The notes under the pieces: generated by a model
Database searches by the model: none
What the model saw: only the letters and a program-made list of their open reading frames with translations
What the model was told of the DNA's origin: nothing
In this document: positions 1-11,009 of the stretch, in pieces
How the letters are laid out: the number at the start of each line of letters is the position of its first letter
Numbering within the stretch: position 1 is the first letter of the stretch
From: Cherax quadricarinatus
Taxonomy: Eukaryota; Arthropoda; Malacostraca; Decapoda; Parastacidae
NCBI RefSeq assembly: GCF_038502225.1
Contig: NC_091355.1
Location: 9,088,044 to 9,152,043, forward strand
Length of the DNA stretch: 64,000 nucleotides
Direction: 5' to 3'
Made by a program: the position numbers and the translations under genes

Positions 1-726
1 ACCTGCTGGTACCTTGTACTTCTCTGCAACATTGTGTGTGTGGTACAGTCCTCACCTGTAGGTCATTCAGCTCAAGACGTGCTGGAGGCTCGATCCTCCG
101 TCCCCTGAACGCTGCTCGGTCTCCGACCAGTCAGGCTGTATAGGTGTTTGATGGCCGGCTGCATACTGTGGGTGCTGCAAAATTTATGTTCACTTTCCCC
201 TAGTGCAACATTGATTTTGGTTCGTAAGATTATCAAGATTTGAGGCGAAGATATTCTGGACATTGTTTGCAACTTTAGACTTGGCTAAGTGTCACACTCT
301 CCCCCTTTTTGTATTTACTATGCATTCTAACTTTCCTAGCAACAAAAGAAATATGAATTTGACTGAAATATGACTGGAAAATGAGCGGCTGTGCAATAGG
401 TCCAGTAGAGGCATCAGTAAACAAGACAATCAACCTAGCTGTTGTTGCTTCTGTTGTGCTGCTGCTGTTCATGTTGCTTCTGCTGCTATTGCTCCTCTTC
501 CTCCTCCTCCACCTCCTCGCCGCCCTCCTGTTCCTTTTCCTCTTCCTCCTCCTGGAACATTCCACAGAAAACGGTACGATACTATACAGAAAACGAAGAG
601 AATGGTTTTTGACAATGGGAAGTTATGAAACCAAGGGAGCACTGCAGGAAATAATGTTATTCACATTTTGTTGGGTATCGTGCGTTAAATTTTTGTTATA
701 TGCAAAGACTGTCAACATTTCTATGT
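1..726. other. No gene recognised; trinucleotide-rich tract
   Basis: I see no conserved protein, splice structure or known repeat with confidence. Bases 425-556 form an imperfect CTG/CTC/CTT-rich tract that reads as poly-Leu on the plus strand and as Arg/Ser-rich peptide on the minus strand. Open frames here are composition artefacts. Confidence 0.5.
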
Positions 727-728
727 CA

Positions 729-729
<1 letters not shown>

Positions 730-784
<55 letters not shown>
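730..784. repeat. (TTA)n microsatellite
   Basis: About 18 uninterrupted ATT units. It abuts the 5' breakpoint of the LINE fragment that follows. Confidence 0.95.
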
Positions 785-785
<1 letters not shown>

Positions 786-1179
786 AATCAAGTTAGATGC
801 AGTTAGAATGATAACAAATTCTCACTACAGGCAGCACACTCCACCAATATTCAATACACTAAACCTACTCACCATACAAAACATCCATACTTATTACTGC
901 ACCTATTACATACATAGAACACTTAACTCTGATATTAACCCTCCCCTCAAACATCTCCTTGCCAACCTCAACAGAACACATGACCATAACACAAGGCACA
1001 GATCACTCTTTGATGTTCCTCGTGTCCATCTCACACTATGCAAAAACTCAATGCACATAAAAGGCCCTAAAATCTGGAATTCATTACCTGTAAATATAAA
1101 AGAAACACTACCTGTTTATAAATTCAAGTCTCTTCTCAAAGTTCACTTACTCACCCAAAACCAAATAAATACTGAATAA
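785..1179 (+). pseudogene. LINE reverse transcriptase, C-terminal fragment
   Basis: The open frame runs to a TAA at 1177-1179 and gives about 130 residues typical of the end of a Jockey/CR1/L2-type ORF2. A RT thumb-like segment is followed by HNTRHR, then GPKIWNSLPVNIK and a final FKSLLKVHLL. The catalytic palm motifs (YxDD type) are absent, so this is a 5'-truncated, inactive copy. Clade assignment within the non-LTR elements is uncertain. The block reads in one frame without stops, so it is not very old. Confidence 0.7.
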
Positions 1180-1555
1180 CTGAACCTTATAAATTGTATA
1201 TCTTAAATGTTTTTCACAATTATATCACATAAATGTTAAACCTAAAACCGAATCTAACTTTATTATTTTTTAAATACACTACCTAACAGAATACTCCATA
1301 CGACTGAATGTACAACAATGCAAGCAACCATATGACCTGTCTTTGTAATACTCACTTGTGCATTATAGTAATCTGTTTACATTAATGTTTTATCACTGAT
1401 TTCATCATTGCTTAGTTAATCTTAAGTTAATTTTAAGCCAGCCCGTAATGCTATGCATAGTATAAGTGGCTTTGGCATGCTGCTCTTATCTGTATTTTTT
1501 TGTACCTCTGTATGTGTGCTCAAATTGTTAATAAATAAATAAATAAATAAATAAA
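785..1555 (+). mobile_element. 5'-truncated non-LTR retrotransposon with AAAT tail
   Basis: The RT C-terminus is followed by about 350 bp of AT-rich 3' UTR and ends in five or so AAAT/AATA units at 1529-1555, a typical LINE 3' tail. The 5' end is cut at the (TTA)n tract. Confidence 0.65.
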
Positions 1556-1704
1556 GGGAAGCGCTAAACCCGTAGGATTATACAGCGCCTGGGGGGATGT
1601 GGAAGGTATTCAGGTTTAATTCAGGGAACTGGAGAGCAGATCCAATTCCCTAGATCAAGAGCCCCTCACCAGTATCAAGGAACCTTCCTTGAGGGGTTCC
1701 CTGT
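1556..1704 (+). repeat. Dispersed repeat with GCGCTAAACCC start
   Basis: The motif GCGCTAAACCCGTAGGATTA followed by text about a line-end of the type TTCCTTGAGGGGTTCC recurs in diverged form near 6790, 13740-13860, 15850-15930, 18150-18240, 22690-22930, 57110-57140 and 57580-57640. It carries no coding sequence. It is the target of the foldback at 1718; its continuation probably resumes at 2386. Confidence 0.5.
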
Positions 1705-1762
1705 CATAGTTCATCACGTTGATAAATTAGACACATGTGCAACTCTTGGGTATCTTTATTGA

Positions 1763-1797
1763 GGAAACGTTTCGCCACACAGTGGCTTCATCAGTCC
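1763..1797 (-). ncRNA. Hammerhead-like ribozyme motif (left arm)
   Basis: On the minus strand: GGA, core CTGATGA, an extra A, stem II GCCAC/GTGGC with TGT loop, GAAAC, GTT, then TCC. The GGA and TCC pair as stem I. The layout matches the minimal hammerhead of Penelope-like elements. The extra A between core and stem II departs from the textbook fold. Confidence 0.65.
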
Positions 1798-2265
1798 ATA
1801 CAAAGGAGAATCTTGAAGAACAGGAGGAGAATGAGGTAATCAGTCCCTCAACCTTGAGTCGATGTGGTCAGTCCATCAATCTTGAATAGAATACGGCATA
1901 CGTGCTGAGAAGGAGCTTATAAACCGTTGGCAGGAGAGGTGCAGCAGTCATAGGTCGTGTAACATTTGTTCAATGTTGAAGTAGGTCGTGCCCAAGAATT
2001 AGGCAAGCGAAGAATTCCCAAGTATTAAGATCCCAAGAAGTTGCAGTGTCTGACAGGTTTGTAGATGAATGGTTCAGAGAACCGACATGTTGATAAATTA
2101 GACACATGTGCAACTCTGCTGCACCTCTCCTGCCAACGGTTTATAAGCTCCTTCTCAGCACGTATGCCGTATTCTATTCAAGATTGATGGACTGACCACA
2201 TCGACTCAAGGTTGAGGGACTGATTACCTCATTCTCCTCCTGTTCTTCAAGATTCTCCTTTGTAT

Positions 2266-2300
2266 GGACTGATGAAGCCACTGTGTGGCGAAACGTTTCC
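2266..2300 (+). ncRNA. Hammerhead-like ribozyme motif (right arm)
   Basis: Stem I GGA (2266-2268) pairs with TCC (2298-2300). The core CTGATGA is at 2269-2275. Stem II GCCAC (2277-2281) pairs with GTGGC (2285-2289). GAAA is at 2290-2293 and the predicted cleavage follows T2297. An outer TTG/CAA can extend stem I. AATAAA follows at 2303-2308. A one-base-pair stem III implies weak monomer activity. Confidence 0.65.
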
Positions 2301-2479
2301 TCAATAAAGATACCCAAGAGTTGCACATGTGTCTAATTTATCAACATGTCGGTTCTCTGAACCATTCATCTACATAGTTCATCACACTGGATGGACTAAA
2401 ATTTGTCAGCCGAGCTGCAAGACTTCATTGATTTTCACACAGTTGAATTACTTAACTGTTTTAACCTATAAGGTTTAAA

Positions 2480-2572
2480 TAATAAGATATTACAAGACCC
2501 CAATGGAAATAAGTCACTAACTTTTTTTTGGGTTATCCTAGGTAATTTACACTATATATGATAAATGTACTT
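2480..2572 (+). repeat. SINE 3' part
   Basis: It contains the block CCCAATGGAAATAAGTCACT and GGGTTATCCTAGGTAA, which recurs in the tRNA-like SINE family (compare 11797-12078 on the minus strand). The tRNA-like head is missing. Confidence 0.55.
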
Positions 2573-2827
2573 GTACCTGCGCCTAAAGAAACTTGCTAGG
2601 ATATCATCCAGAAATCCACTACATAGATTTTGTTGCAGTAGAGCTGTTAATATTACCTGGTAATTACAGCCAGGATGGCCTGACAGGAAAAATAATGGTT
2701 TTATGAAGATATATCCATCATCACAGGGCAGGTTAACAGCAAATATATACAGGAGAGAACAGAGAGGACAGAGAAAAAAAAATTGGGGATTATTCACCTG
2801 TTGCAGTAGTCTCTCTTCCTATTTATT

Positions 2828-2870
2828 CCTTTGAAGATGTGTGTGTATAAGCACATGAAAGCGCTCAGGT
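2828..2870 (+). ncRNA. Diverged hammerhead-like motif (GCGCT type)
   Basis: TTGAAGA (2831-2837) precedes a hairpin ATGTG/CACAT, followed by GAAA (2857-2860) and GCGCT. It follows the same order as the other motifs but with GCGCT in place of CGTTT. No convincing stem I is seen. Confidence 0.35.
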
Positions 2871-2885
2871 GTTTGCAATTACCCG

Positions 2886-2887
<2 letters not shown>

Positions 2888-2978
<91 letters not shown>
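2888..2978. repeat. (AT)n microsatellite
   Basis: About 45 pure AT units. Confidence 0.97.
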
Positions 2979-2982
<4 letters not shown>

Positions 2983-3010
2983 AAAACAACCACTCTGAAA
3001 GAATAGAGAA

Positions 3011-3046
3011 ATTCCAAGCGCTTTCGTGACTACTCACATTATCAAT
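3011..3046 (-). ncRNA. Diverged hammerhead-like motif (GCGCT type)
   Basis: The minus strand reads TTGATAA, a hairpin with GTGA/TCAC arms, then CGAAAGCGCTTGG. It is partner in type to 2828-2870 on the opposite strand, with the (AT)n between, suggesting one foldback whose middle expanded. Confidence 0.35.
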
Positions 3047-3071
3047 CACCTGTTTACTGTGATCTTATTGC

Positions 3072-3073
<2 letters not shown>

Positions 3074-3106
<33 letters not shown>

Positions 3107-3138
3107 AAATATTATATATATATATATATATATATATT
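3074..3138. repeat. (AT)n microsatellite at RTE 3' end
   Basis: AT units with a few TT/AA interruptions, directly abutting the 3' terminus of the minus-strand RTE-like copy. Confidence 0.95.
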
Positions 3139-5222
3139 CAACAAGTCGGTCGTCTCCCACCGAGGCAGGGTGACCCAAAAAAGAAAGAAAATCCCCAAAA
3201 AGAAAATACTTTCATCATCATTCAACACTTTCACCACACTCACACATTATCACTGCTTTTGCAGAGGTGCCCAGAATACAACAGTTTAGAAGCATATACG
3301 TATAAAGATACACAACATATCCCTCCAAACTGCCAATATCCCAAACCACTCCTTTAAAGTGCAGGCATTGTACTTCCCATTTCCAGGACTCAAGTCCGAC
3401 TATATGAAAATAACCGGTTTCCCTGAATCCCTTCACTAAATATTACCCTGCTCACACTCCAACAGATCGTCAGGTCCCAAGTATCATTCGTCTCCATTCA
3501 CTCCTATCTAACACGCTCATGCACGCTTGCTGGAAGTCCAAGCCCCTCGCCCACAAAACCTCCTTTACCCCCTCTTTCCAACCCTTTCGAGGACGACCCC
3601 TACCCCTCTTTCCTTCCCCTATAAATTTATATGCTTTCCATGTCATTGTACTTTGATCCATTCTCACTAAATGACCAAACCACCTCAACAGCCCCTCTTC
3701 TGCCCTCTGACTAATGCTTTTATTAACTCCACACCTTCTAATTTCCACACTCCGAATTTTCTGCATAATATTTACACCACACATTGCCCTTAGACAGGAC
3801 ATCTCCACTGCCTCCAACCGTCCCCTCGCTGCTGCATTTACCACCCAAGCTTCACATCCATATAAGAGTGTTGGTACTACTATACTTTCATACATTCCCT
3901 TCTTTGCCTCCATAGATAACGTTTTTTGACTCCACATATACCTCAACGCACCACTCACCTTTTTTCCCTCATCAATTCTATGATTAACCTCATCCTTCAT
4001 AAATCCATCCGCCGACACGTCAACTCCCAAGTATCTGAAAACATTCACTTCTTCCATACTCCTCCTCCCCAATTTGATATCCAATTTTTCTTTATCTAAA
4101 TCATTTGATACCCTCATCACCTTACTCTTTTCTATGTTCACTTTCAACTTTCTACCTTTACACACATTCTCAAACTCATCCACTAACCTTTGCAATTTTT
4201 CTTTAGAATCTCCCATAAGCACAGTATCATCAGCAAAAAGTAACTGTGTCAATTCCCATTTTGAATTTGATTCCCCATAATTTAATCCCACCCCTCTCCC
4301 GAACACCCTAGCATTTACTTCTTTTACAACCCCATCTATAAATATATTAAACAACCATGGTGACATTACACATCCCTGCCTAAGACCTACTTTTACCGGG
4401 AAGTATTCTCCCTCTCTTCTACACACCCTAACCTGAGCCTCACTATCCTCATAAAAGCTCTTTACAGCATTTAGTAACTTACCACCTATTCCATAAACTT
4501 GCAACATCTGCCACATTGCTCCTCTATCCACTCTATCATATGCCTTTTCTAAATCCATAAATGCAATAAAAACTTCCCTACCTTTATCTAAATACTGTTC
4601 ACATATATGCTTCAATGTAAACACTTGATCTACACATCCCCTACCCACTCTGAAGCCTCCTTGCTCATCCGCAATTCTACATTCTGTCTTACCTCTAATT
4701 CTTTCAATTGTAACCCTACCGTATACTTTTCCTGGTATACTCAGTAAACTTATTCCTCTATAATTTTTACAATCTCTTTTGTCCCCTTTCCCTTTATATA
4801 AAGGGACTATACATGCTCTCCGCCAATCCCTAGGTACCTTCCCCTCTTTCATACATTTATTAAACAGAAGTACCAACCACTCCAACACTATATCCCCCCC
4901 TGCTTTTAACATTTCTGTCATGATCCCATCAGTTCCAGCTGCTTACCCCCTTTCATTCTACGTAATGCCTCACGTACCTCCACCACACTTACATTCTGCT
5001 CTTCTTCACTCCTAAAAGATGGTATACCTCCCTGGCCAGTGCATGAAATTACCGCCTCCCTTTCTTCCTCAATATTTAAAAGTTCCTCAAAATATTCTCG
5101 CCATCTACCTAATACCTCCCTCTCCCCATCTACTAACTCCCCTACTCTGTTTTTAACGGACAAATCCATACTTTCCCTAGGCTTTCTTAACTTATTTAAC
5201 TCCAAATTTTTTTCTTATTTTC
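3139..5222 (-). mobile_element. RTE-like retrotransposon, 5'-truncated copy A
   Basis: A minus-strand non-LTR element, with 3' UTR at 3139-3469 and an ORF2 remainder upstream. The 5' end stops within the segment that lies between endonuclease and RT in the copies at 18979 and 31203. Both ends lie in (AT)n. The clade is inferred from the single long ORF and from a C-terminal GRGRPRKGW motif; a related clade is possible. Confidence 0.85.
3470..5205 (-). pseudogene. Reverse transcriptase of RTE-like copy A, frameshifted
   Basis: The main frame (3470-4921, 483 residues) holds a complete RT: VPLYKGKGD (39-47), motif A AFMDLEKAYD with Asp123, motif B GLRQGCVMSP (179-188), catalytic FADD (229-232), the FRYLGVD thumb region and the RWFGHL...GRGRPRKGW tail. 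The upstream frame (4918-5205) is displaced by an apparent one-base loss near 4930, where the sister copies read on through KGGKA-TGIDG. No endonuclease remains. The palm residues are intact, so this is a recent insertion, but it cannot make a full ORF2. Confidence 0.85.
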
Positions 5223-5622
<400 letters not shown>

Positions 5623-5888
5623 ATGCAAAAAACTACAGGGGGAGTTGAATGATAACACTAGGCCTTACGTGTTGCAAGCAACATCTTCAGGAGCTTGTAG
5701 TGTTGCAGAAATGAGTAGGAAGTCCAGGTAGATTAGTTTAAAGAATGAAATTGTATCAAGCAAACCAGTGCCAGGAGGGAAATCTTTGGCTTAAAGATTT
5801 CTAAGTGTAACTCGTATTTTACATCAGCGTGAAATACATTAAGGTTGCATGCAAGGAAATACTGTAGGTAAAAGATACGTATGCACGG

Positions 5889-6022
5889 ATCAACATATTT
5901 GTTAACGACATGTTTCGCCACGATTGGCTTCTTCAGTCCTAATAAGACCTGAAGAAGCCACGAGTGGCAAAACGTCCCCTTAATAAATGTCTTGATCAGT
6001 GCATACGTGTCTTTTCCCTACA
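5889..6022. mobile_element. Short hammerhead foldback
   Basis: Inverted arms meet near 5941. The minus-strand arm reads GGA-CTGAAGA-A-GCCA/TGGC-GAAAC. The plus-strand arm reads CTGAAGA-A-GCCAC/GTGGC, then AAAACGTCC and AATAAA. The plus copy has lost GAAAC (now CAAAAC). The ends resemble the GTGTCTTTT termini of the larger elements. Confidence 0.6.
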
Positions 6023-6635
6023 ACTTATCTATGTCATCATGATAGCTGAATCCTGTGTGGGAAGGTAACCACTCAAACACGGAAGTCTTAGTTGTGACCA
6101 CTATTAAGGTCTTTTATGATGTTCTAGGTGTTTTATTTTGTACACAGGACTCTCAAGTGCTTGAAGAGCAGGCTGGAGTCAGAAGATTGCCACTCCTCCT
6201 AAGGACTGAATGAGTGAGGGGGAGGGGGCTCGTGGAATAGGTGGTGGTGGTGGGAGGGGAAAGGCTTGATGAGGTAATCAAATGAGGTGAACGTGATCTC
6301 TTTCTCCCCATCCTGTCCTCCTCCACCTCTACCTCCTCCTTTACCTGTAACTCCACCTCCACAATGAGTGCCTCAGTAATTTTTATTCATAGTCATTACA
6401 CATGTTTTTTACAGTTGTCTTAAATGATTACTTATGTCAGTTAAGCAAGTGTAACCCAATAAAGTCCAGCCGTATGACTTATTTCCGTTTGGTTCTTTGT
6501 TACATAATTATTTATTAAGGCATATACACATGCGTTTTTGTTAGGTCAAGGTTATATTATAAATATTTCGAGAATACAAGTACGTAATCACTCCTCTCTT
6601 TCATCATCTTTATTCGTTAAATATTCTTATCCTTT
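6023..6635. other. No gene recognised
   Basis: AT-rich unique-looking DNA with a purine/pyrimidine-biased patch at 6205-6360. I see no conserved protein or repeat. Confidence 0.5.
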
Positions 6636-6639
6636 AGCT

Positions 6640-7400
6640 CTATTCTTGAATTTATGTGCATTGAGGCCGGTCTTGACATTATCAGGTCACCCATTCCACA
6701 CGTTTATCGCTGTATTTATAATAAGTATTGAGCTCTGGCAACCTACTGTGGCTTGTAGTAAATTGTATTCAGTTTCTTTACTACACTACTGGGTTTAGCG
6801 CTTCCCTGTGATTATAATACTAATCTAATATAGTACTGATTTTGGTTTCTAACTTTTGCAAAATTTGAAGGAAAATATTCTGAACAGTGGTTGTGAGCAG
6901 TTTTGTTGACATGGTTTAGTTTCAGCTGCTGTAATCTGTCTTTCAGTTTTAGCATATTTGATTTTTGCAGTTCATCCTCTCCTACAAGTTTTCTAGGACC
7001 CAGGTCAAGGATGAGTATTGCCATCCTATTTTGGATGATTTTTAATAGACATGCTGTAAGGTTTTGCATGGCCAAGCTGATAGGCTCGTATGGAAGTCTA
7101 TAGAGGAATTTCAGCCTGGCATTCTATTTTTTCTTACTTTGTTGTTAATTATTGATTATCTCGCATGCAGGGATCAAAGGATATTTCCATATATTTCACA
7201 GTTACTATTGAGGCAGATTCCTTGTTACACTGTACTTTAAAATTAGCATTTAACACTAATAGGCATGCTCTTAACATAGAAGAATAGGGGACCTAAAATA
7301 ATCCCTTGTGGAACTCCACATGTTACCAGCCAGAGTTGTAATGCTGTATTCTTGACCTGAACAATTTGTTTCACGTTGCTTTGCTTAGACTAATCTATAA
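6640..7400 (-). pseudogene. Old LINE reverse transcriptase relic
   Basis: Read on the minus strand from high to low coordinate, three collinear RT pieces appear. Motif B VTCGVPQGIILGPLFF lies near 7265-7325. KDRLQQLKLNHVNK lies near 6880-6960. INVWNG-PDNVKTG lies near 6660-6720. Stops and frameshifts separate them. The order matches a CR1/Jockey-type ORF2. Confidence 0.6.
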
Positions 7401-7965
<565 letters not shown>

Positions 7966-8214
7966 GAAAACTGGACATAAACTATGTTGTTATGAATATT
8001 TAACAAAAATATTTTGCATTTATTTTATTCGTAGGAATAACTTAATGCAAAAAATTATTGTAGATAAAAAATAGTGGACTGTATCCGATACTTTTACTTG
8101 GGATTCTGGGGCTATGATATGGTTGTGACTGGAGATAAATAACAAGAAATTAGGAAGTGTCAGGAAACGAATAGTTAATATGCACTTGTTTATGTGTGTC
8201 TTTTGGAGTATAAG

Positions 8215-8485
8215 ATTCATTCGGATTTTTAACCCCTGAGGGTTAGCCACCCAGGATAACCCAAGAAAGTCGGTGCGTCATTGAGGACTGTCTTATTTCC
8301 ATTGGGATCATTTAGTCTTGTTCCCCAGGATGCGACCCACACTAGTTGACTAGCACCCAGGTACCTACTTACTGCTAGGTGAACAGGGACAGCTGGTGTA
8401 AGGAAACACCCAGCATTTCCACTCGTGTCTGGGATCGAACCAAGGACACTGTTTATGACGAGAACGTTGCCAACCAAGCCATTGG
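8215..8485 (-). repeat. tRNA-related SINE, nearly full length
   Basis: The minus strand has a tRNA-like head containing a pol III B-box-like GGTTCGATCCC (near 8428-8438). A body with CCCAGGTACC, GTGTGGGTCGCATCCTGG and GGTTATCCTGGGTGGCTAACC follows, then a TTAAAAATCCG end. The same family occurs at 11797, 12835, 14943, 17695, 22440, 43458 and 44150. Confidence 0.75.
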
Positions 8486-9285
8486 ACGTACGCTGAGCGT
8501 TTAATTACTGGTTTAGGGATTAGAGTATCCTTGACCGGTGGTGAATAGGCGACATGCAGCCTTAGTAACCCTCAGTGTAATTGATAGCTTCTAAACCCAT
8601 CGCCCATCAACCAGGAAACATTTAACCCTTTTATTCCTGACGAGTATAATACCATCAATATCTTAGATAATAACCTAGATGTCTTTCTCAACTCGACCAT
8701 AAACCAGACTAATACAGGCACTTCTGACTCAAGAAATCGTAACGCGACGGGCTGGAGTTTTGAGACTCTATGACCGCGGGTTCAATCCCGGCCGGGGGTA
8801 TGGTTTACAGGCACTTCTGTTCTGAGAAATCATGAAGTTGTTATGGATGTTATCATGAATGGAACTCGAGTGGCGTCTCAATCCATCAGTAAATAGCATT
8901 CGATTCTTATTGTTTATTACCACACAGGTATTCACTGTCTCGTGGCATACGTTGAATTCTCCTCCAGTCTCGTAGTGCTCAATTGAATTTTAATAGTTAC
9001 TACTTCGCTTGTACTAAGCACACTTAACACAGTGTTCACTAGGTGTCAGATCTACCACTCGGCCTTGTACACGGGTATGATGTAAATGTATACCAACTTT
9101 ATGTACTTCGACACAAGCCTAATGTACGTGTACATGGACGTAGTGTACGTGTACATGGGCCTGATGTACGTGGTGCACAGAAGTCTAAATTATTCTCTGT
9201 TGAAGCTCCTGTATGCAGTGTTTACATGAGCTCACCTTGCATACGTCACTCCATACTGGAAGTCAGTATTGATCTTACGCACCTT
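8486..9285. other. No gene; isolated tRNA-like B box
   Basis: A plus-strand GCGGGTTCAATCCCGGC (about 8775-8791) looks like a tRNA T-arm and probably marks a decayed SINE head. Around 9060-9170 short direct repeats of GTACGTGTACATGG occur. No protein is supported. Confidence 0.45.
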
Positions 9286-9608
9286 GTGTACACTCCTTCG
9301 TGTTTGCAAGGGTCGATTCACAGCTCCTGGTCCAGACTTTTAACTCCTCTAGGCCGGTTAAATTGATTATTGATCTCCAGAGCCCAACCATATCTACTCT
9401 TGTAACTGTTTACCGTAGTGTCTGTTGTGTCATATTGTGAGGAAATGAGCTTTCTCCTTAACCCTCGGTAGAGCATTTAATTATTTATTCTCGTGGGACA
9501 CATCGCTAACGGCATTTGTCCCACGAGGATTTCGTTGATCTTATCGAGTTGTGTTTAAACTTTAAGTATGTTTATTTAGACAGAAGTGCACATAAGTACA
9601 GTTATCAT
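9286..9608. other. LINE-like scrap and short hairpin
   Basis: 9297-9400 resembles the minus-strand text found at 28330 and 55450 (AGCTCCTGG ... ATATCTACTCTT), probably old CR1 3' sequence. CTCGTGGGACA (9490-9500) and its complement (9517-9527) form an 11-bp hairpin. Confidence 0.3.
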
Positions 9609-9681
9609 GGTATAAACCTTGGTAATAAATACCGACAAGTTGGTTTAGAAAGACACGTAAGCAAACACTATAACATATTTA

Positions 9682-9721
9682 TTAGAAAACGTTTCGGTCC
9701 TGGGACCTTGATCACTTCTAA
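9682..9721 (-). ncRNA. Hammerhead-like motif, GGTCC family
   Basis: Minus strand: TTAGAA, GTGATCA core, stem II GGTCC/GGACC, GAAAC, GTT, TTCTAA. Stem I is six perfect base pairs. The core departs from CTGATGA at two essential positions. Confidence 0.5.
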
Positions 9722-10088
9722 CATACAGAGGTAGAAAGACATTATATATATAGGCGGAGTGTGAGATGTGACGCACGTGACCTGAGGAATGTCATAAGAA
9801 CATAAGAATGGAGGAACACTGTAGAAGGCCTACTGGCCCATGCGAGGCAGGTCCTTATCAAAACAACCTCTGCCTATGATGAGGACGGGTAGACGATGAG
9901 TCACATGATTTCATCGTCTACCCGTCCTCATCATAGGCAGAGGTTGTTTTGATAAGGACGTGCCTCGCATGGGCCAGTAGGCCTTCTACAGTGTTCCTCC
10001 ATTCTTATGTTCTTATGACATTCCTCAGGTCACGTGCGTCACATCTCACACTCCGCCTATATATATAATGTCTTTCTACCTCTGTATG

Positions 10089-10128
10089 TTAGAAGTGATC
10101 AAGGTCCCAGGACCGAAACGTTTTCTAA
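10089..10128 (+). ncRNA. Hammerhead-like motif, GGTCC family
   Basis: TTAGAA (10089-10094) pairs with TTCTAA (10123-10128). Stem II is GGTCC/GGACC with a two-base loop, followed by GAAAC and GTT. AATAAA follows at 10127-10132. The core is GTGATCA, so catalysis is doubtful, but both stems are perfect. Confidence 0.5.
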
Positions 10129-10189
10129 TAAATATGTTATAGTGTTTGCTTACGTGTCTTTCTAAACCAACAGTTATCATACATAGTAT

Positions 10190-10262
10190 AAATTACCTAG
10201 GATAATCCGAAAGAGGTCAGGCATAGTGACTTATTTTCACTGGGGTACTTGTATTTGGGTAA
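10190..10262 (-). repeat. SINE 3' part
   Basis: The minus strand carries CCCAGTGAAAATAAGTCACT and GGATTATCCTAGGTAATT, matching the SINE body end. Confidence 0.5.
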
Positions 10263-10299
10263 GCAACTTTAGAAGCAGCAAGGGGGTATAACCCTGGGG

Positions 10300-10670
10300 G
10301 TTCCCACTCAGCGCTGTCCTCATGAATCTAATTCTACGTGGAGTTCCTCGAGGCCAAGAGACTCCGTGACATCATCGCTGTTGGAGTATCCTGGATGAGG
10401 TATGTCGATGGCATCCTCAACACCGTACCCAACACACTTGATCTCTTCTGTCTCAGAGAAGATTTCAACGTTATTGAACTTACCATTTAGTTCACCTTAG
10501 AAAAAGTAAACCACATCTTCCTTTCCTCGATGTCGTTATACACAAAAACACTAACAACTCCCCTTATTTTAGTGTGTGCTGTAAATTCACCAGCCAGAAT
10601 ATTTATTAGTCTCACCACGACTAGTACCGAACTTGCACACGAAAATCACTCACAACTAAAGCAGACGATT
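10300..10670 (+). pseudogene. Penelope-like reverse transcriptase fragment
   Basis: Across frameshifts the plus strand reads VEFLEAKRLRDIIAVGVSW, then MRYVDGILNTVPNTLD, LREDFNVIELTI and FTLEK, with FLDVVIHKNTNNSPYFSV in another frame. This order fits the palm and thumb of Penelope-like RTs, whose catalytic motif is RYVDDIL; here one Asp of the pair is replaced by Gly. The piece is dead. It lies about 130 bp downstream of the hammerhead palindrome, the position expected for a terminal repeat. A LINE tail interrupts it at 10672. Confidence 0.7.
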
Positions 10671-10671
10671 T

Positions 10672-11000
10672 GGCAGACGATGCAACATCCCCCCAATGAA
10701 AAGCAGGGGTGTCACTAGCACGTTAAGAGACAATACAATAAGTGTCAGGGACCCGAGATTGTTCAACTGCCTCCCAGCATACATAAGGGGGATTACCAAT
10801 AGACCCCTGGCAGTCTTCAAGCTGGCACTGGACGAGCACCTAAAGTCGGTACCTGACCAGCCGGGCTGTGGCTCGTACGTTGGATTGCGTGCAGCCAGCA
10901 GTAACAGCCTGGTTGATCAGGCTCTGATCCACCAGGAGGCCTGGTCACAGACCGGGCCGCAGGGGCGTTGACCCCCGGAACTCTCTTCAGGTAAACTCGA
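10672..11000 (+). pseudogene. CR1-like ORF2 C-terminus inserted in Penelope relic
   Basis: The frame reads RLFNCLPAYIRGITNRPLAVF, LDEHLKSVPDQPGCGSYVG and ASSNSLVDQALIHQEAW and closes after GPQGR. A near-identical tail is at 42050-42398. It separates the Penelope RT piece from its endonuclease piece, so it arrived later. The 3' end is about 11000 after CGTTGACCCCCGGAA. Confidence 0.7.
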
Positions 11001-11009
11001 CTAGAACCA

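Larger units (their letters stand above)
1718..2372. mobile_element. Hammerhead foldback element (Penelope-related)
   Basis: The left arm (1718-2088) and right arm (about 2118-2372) are inverted copies. A 30-bp start of a second left arm lies between them. Identical 13-bp copies of CATAGTTCATCAC flank it at 1705-1717 and 2373-2385, a target-site duplication. Each arm carries one hammerhead-like motif. No protein is encoded, so it is non-autonomous. The same family occurs at 23797, 31804 and 36851. Confidence 0.8.
9609..10169. mobile_element. Large hammerhead palindrome with captured CR1 end
   Basis: Near-perfect inverted arms of about 255 bp meet at about 9915. The flanks carry an 11-bp duplication ACAGTTATCAT (9598-9608 and 10170-10180). 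Each arm holds a hammerhead-like motif near its outer end and, towards the centre, the CR1 3' UTR text CTACTGGCCCATGCGAGGCA. The left end has GGTAATAAATACCGACAAG, a mini-hairpin shared with other foldbacks. Penelope-like coding remains follow directly. Confidence 0.8.

Noticed and set aside
381..806. Leu-rich plus-strand ORF as a membrane protein
   Set aside because: It is the translation of CTG/CTC and TTA repeats.
1763..2300. Simple rho-type or stem-loop terminators for the GCCAC/GTGGC hairpins
   Set aside because: Eukaryotic context, constant CTGATGA and GAAAC flanks, and complementary outer bases fit a hammerhead far better.
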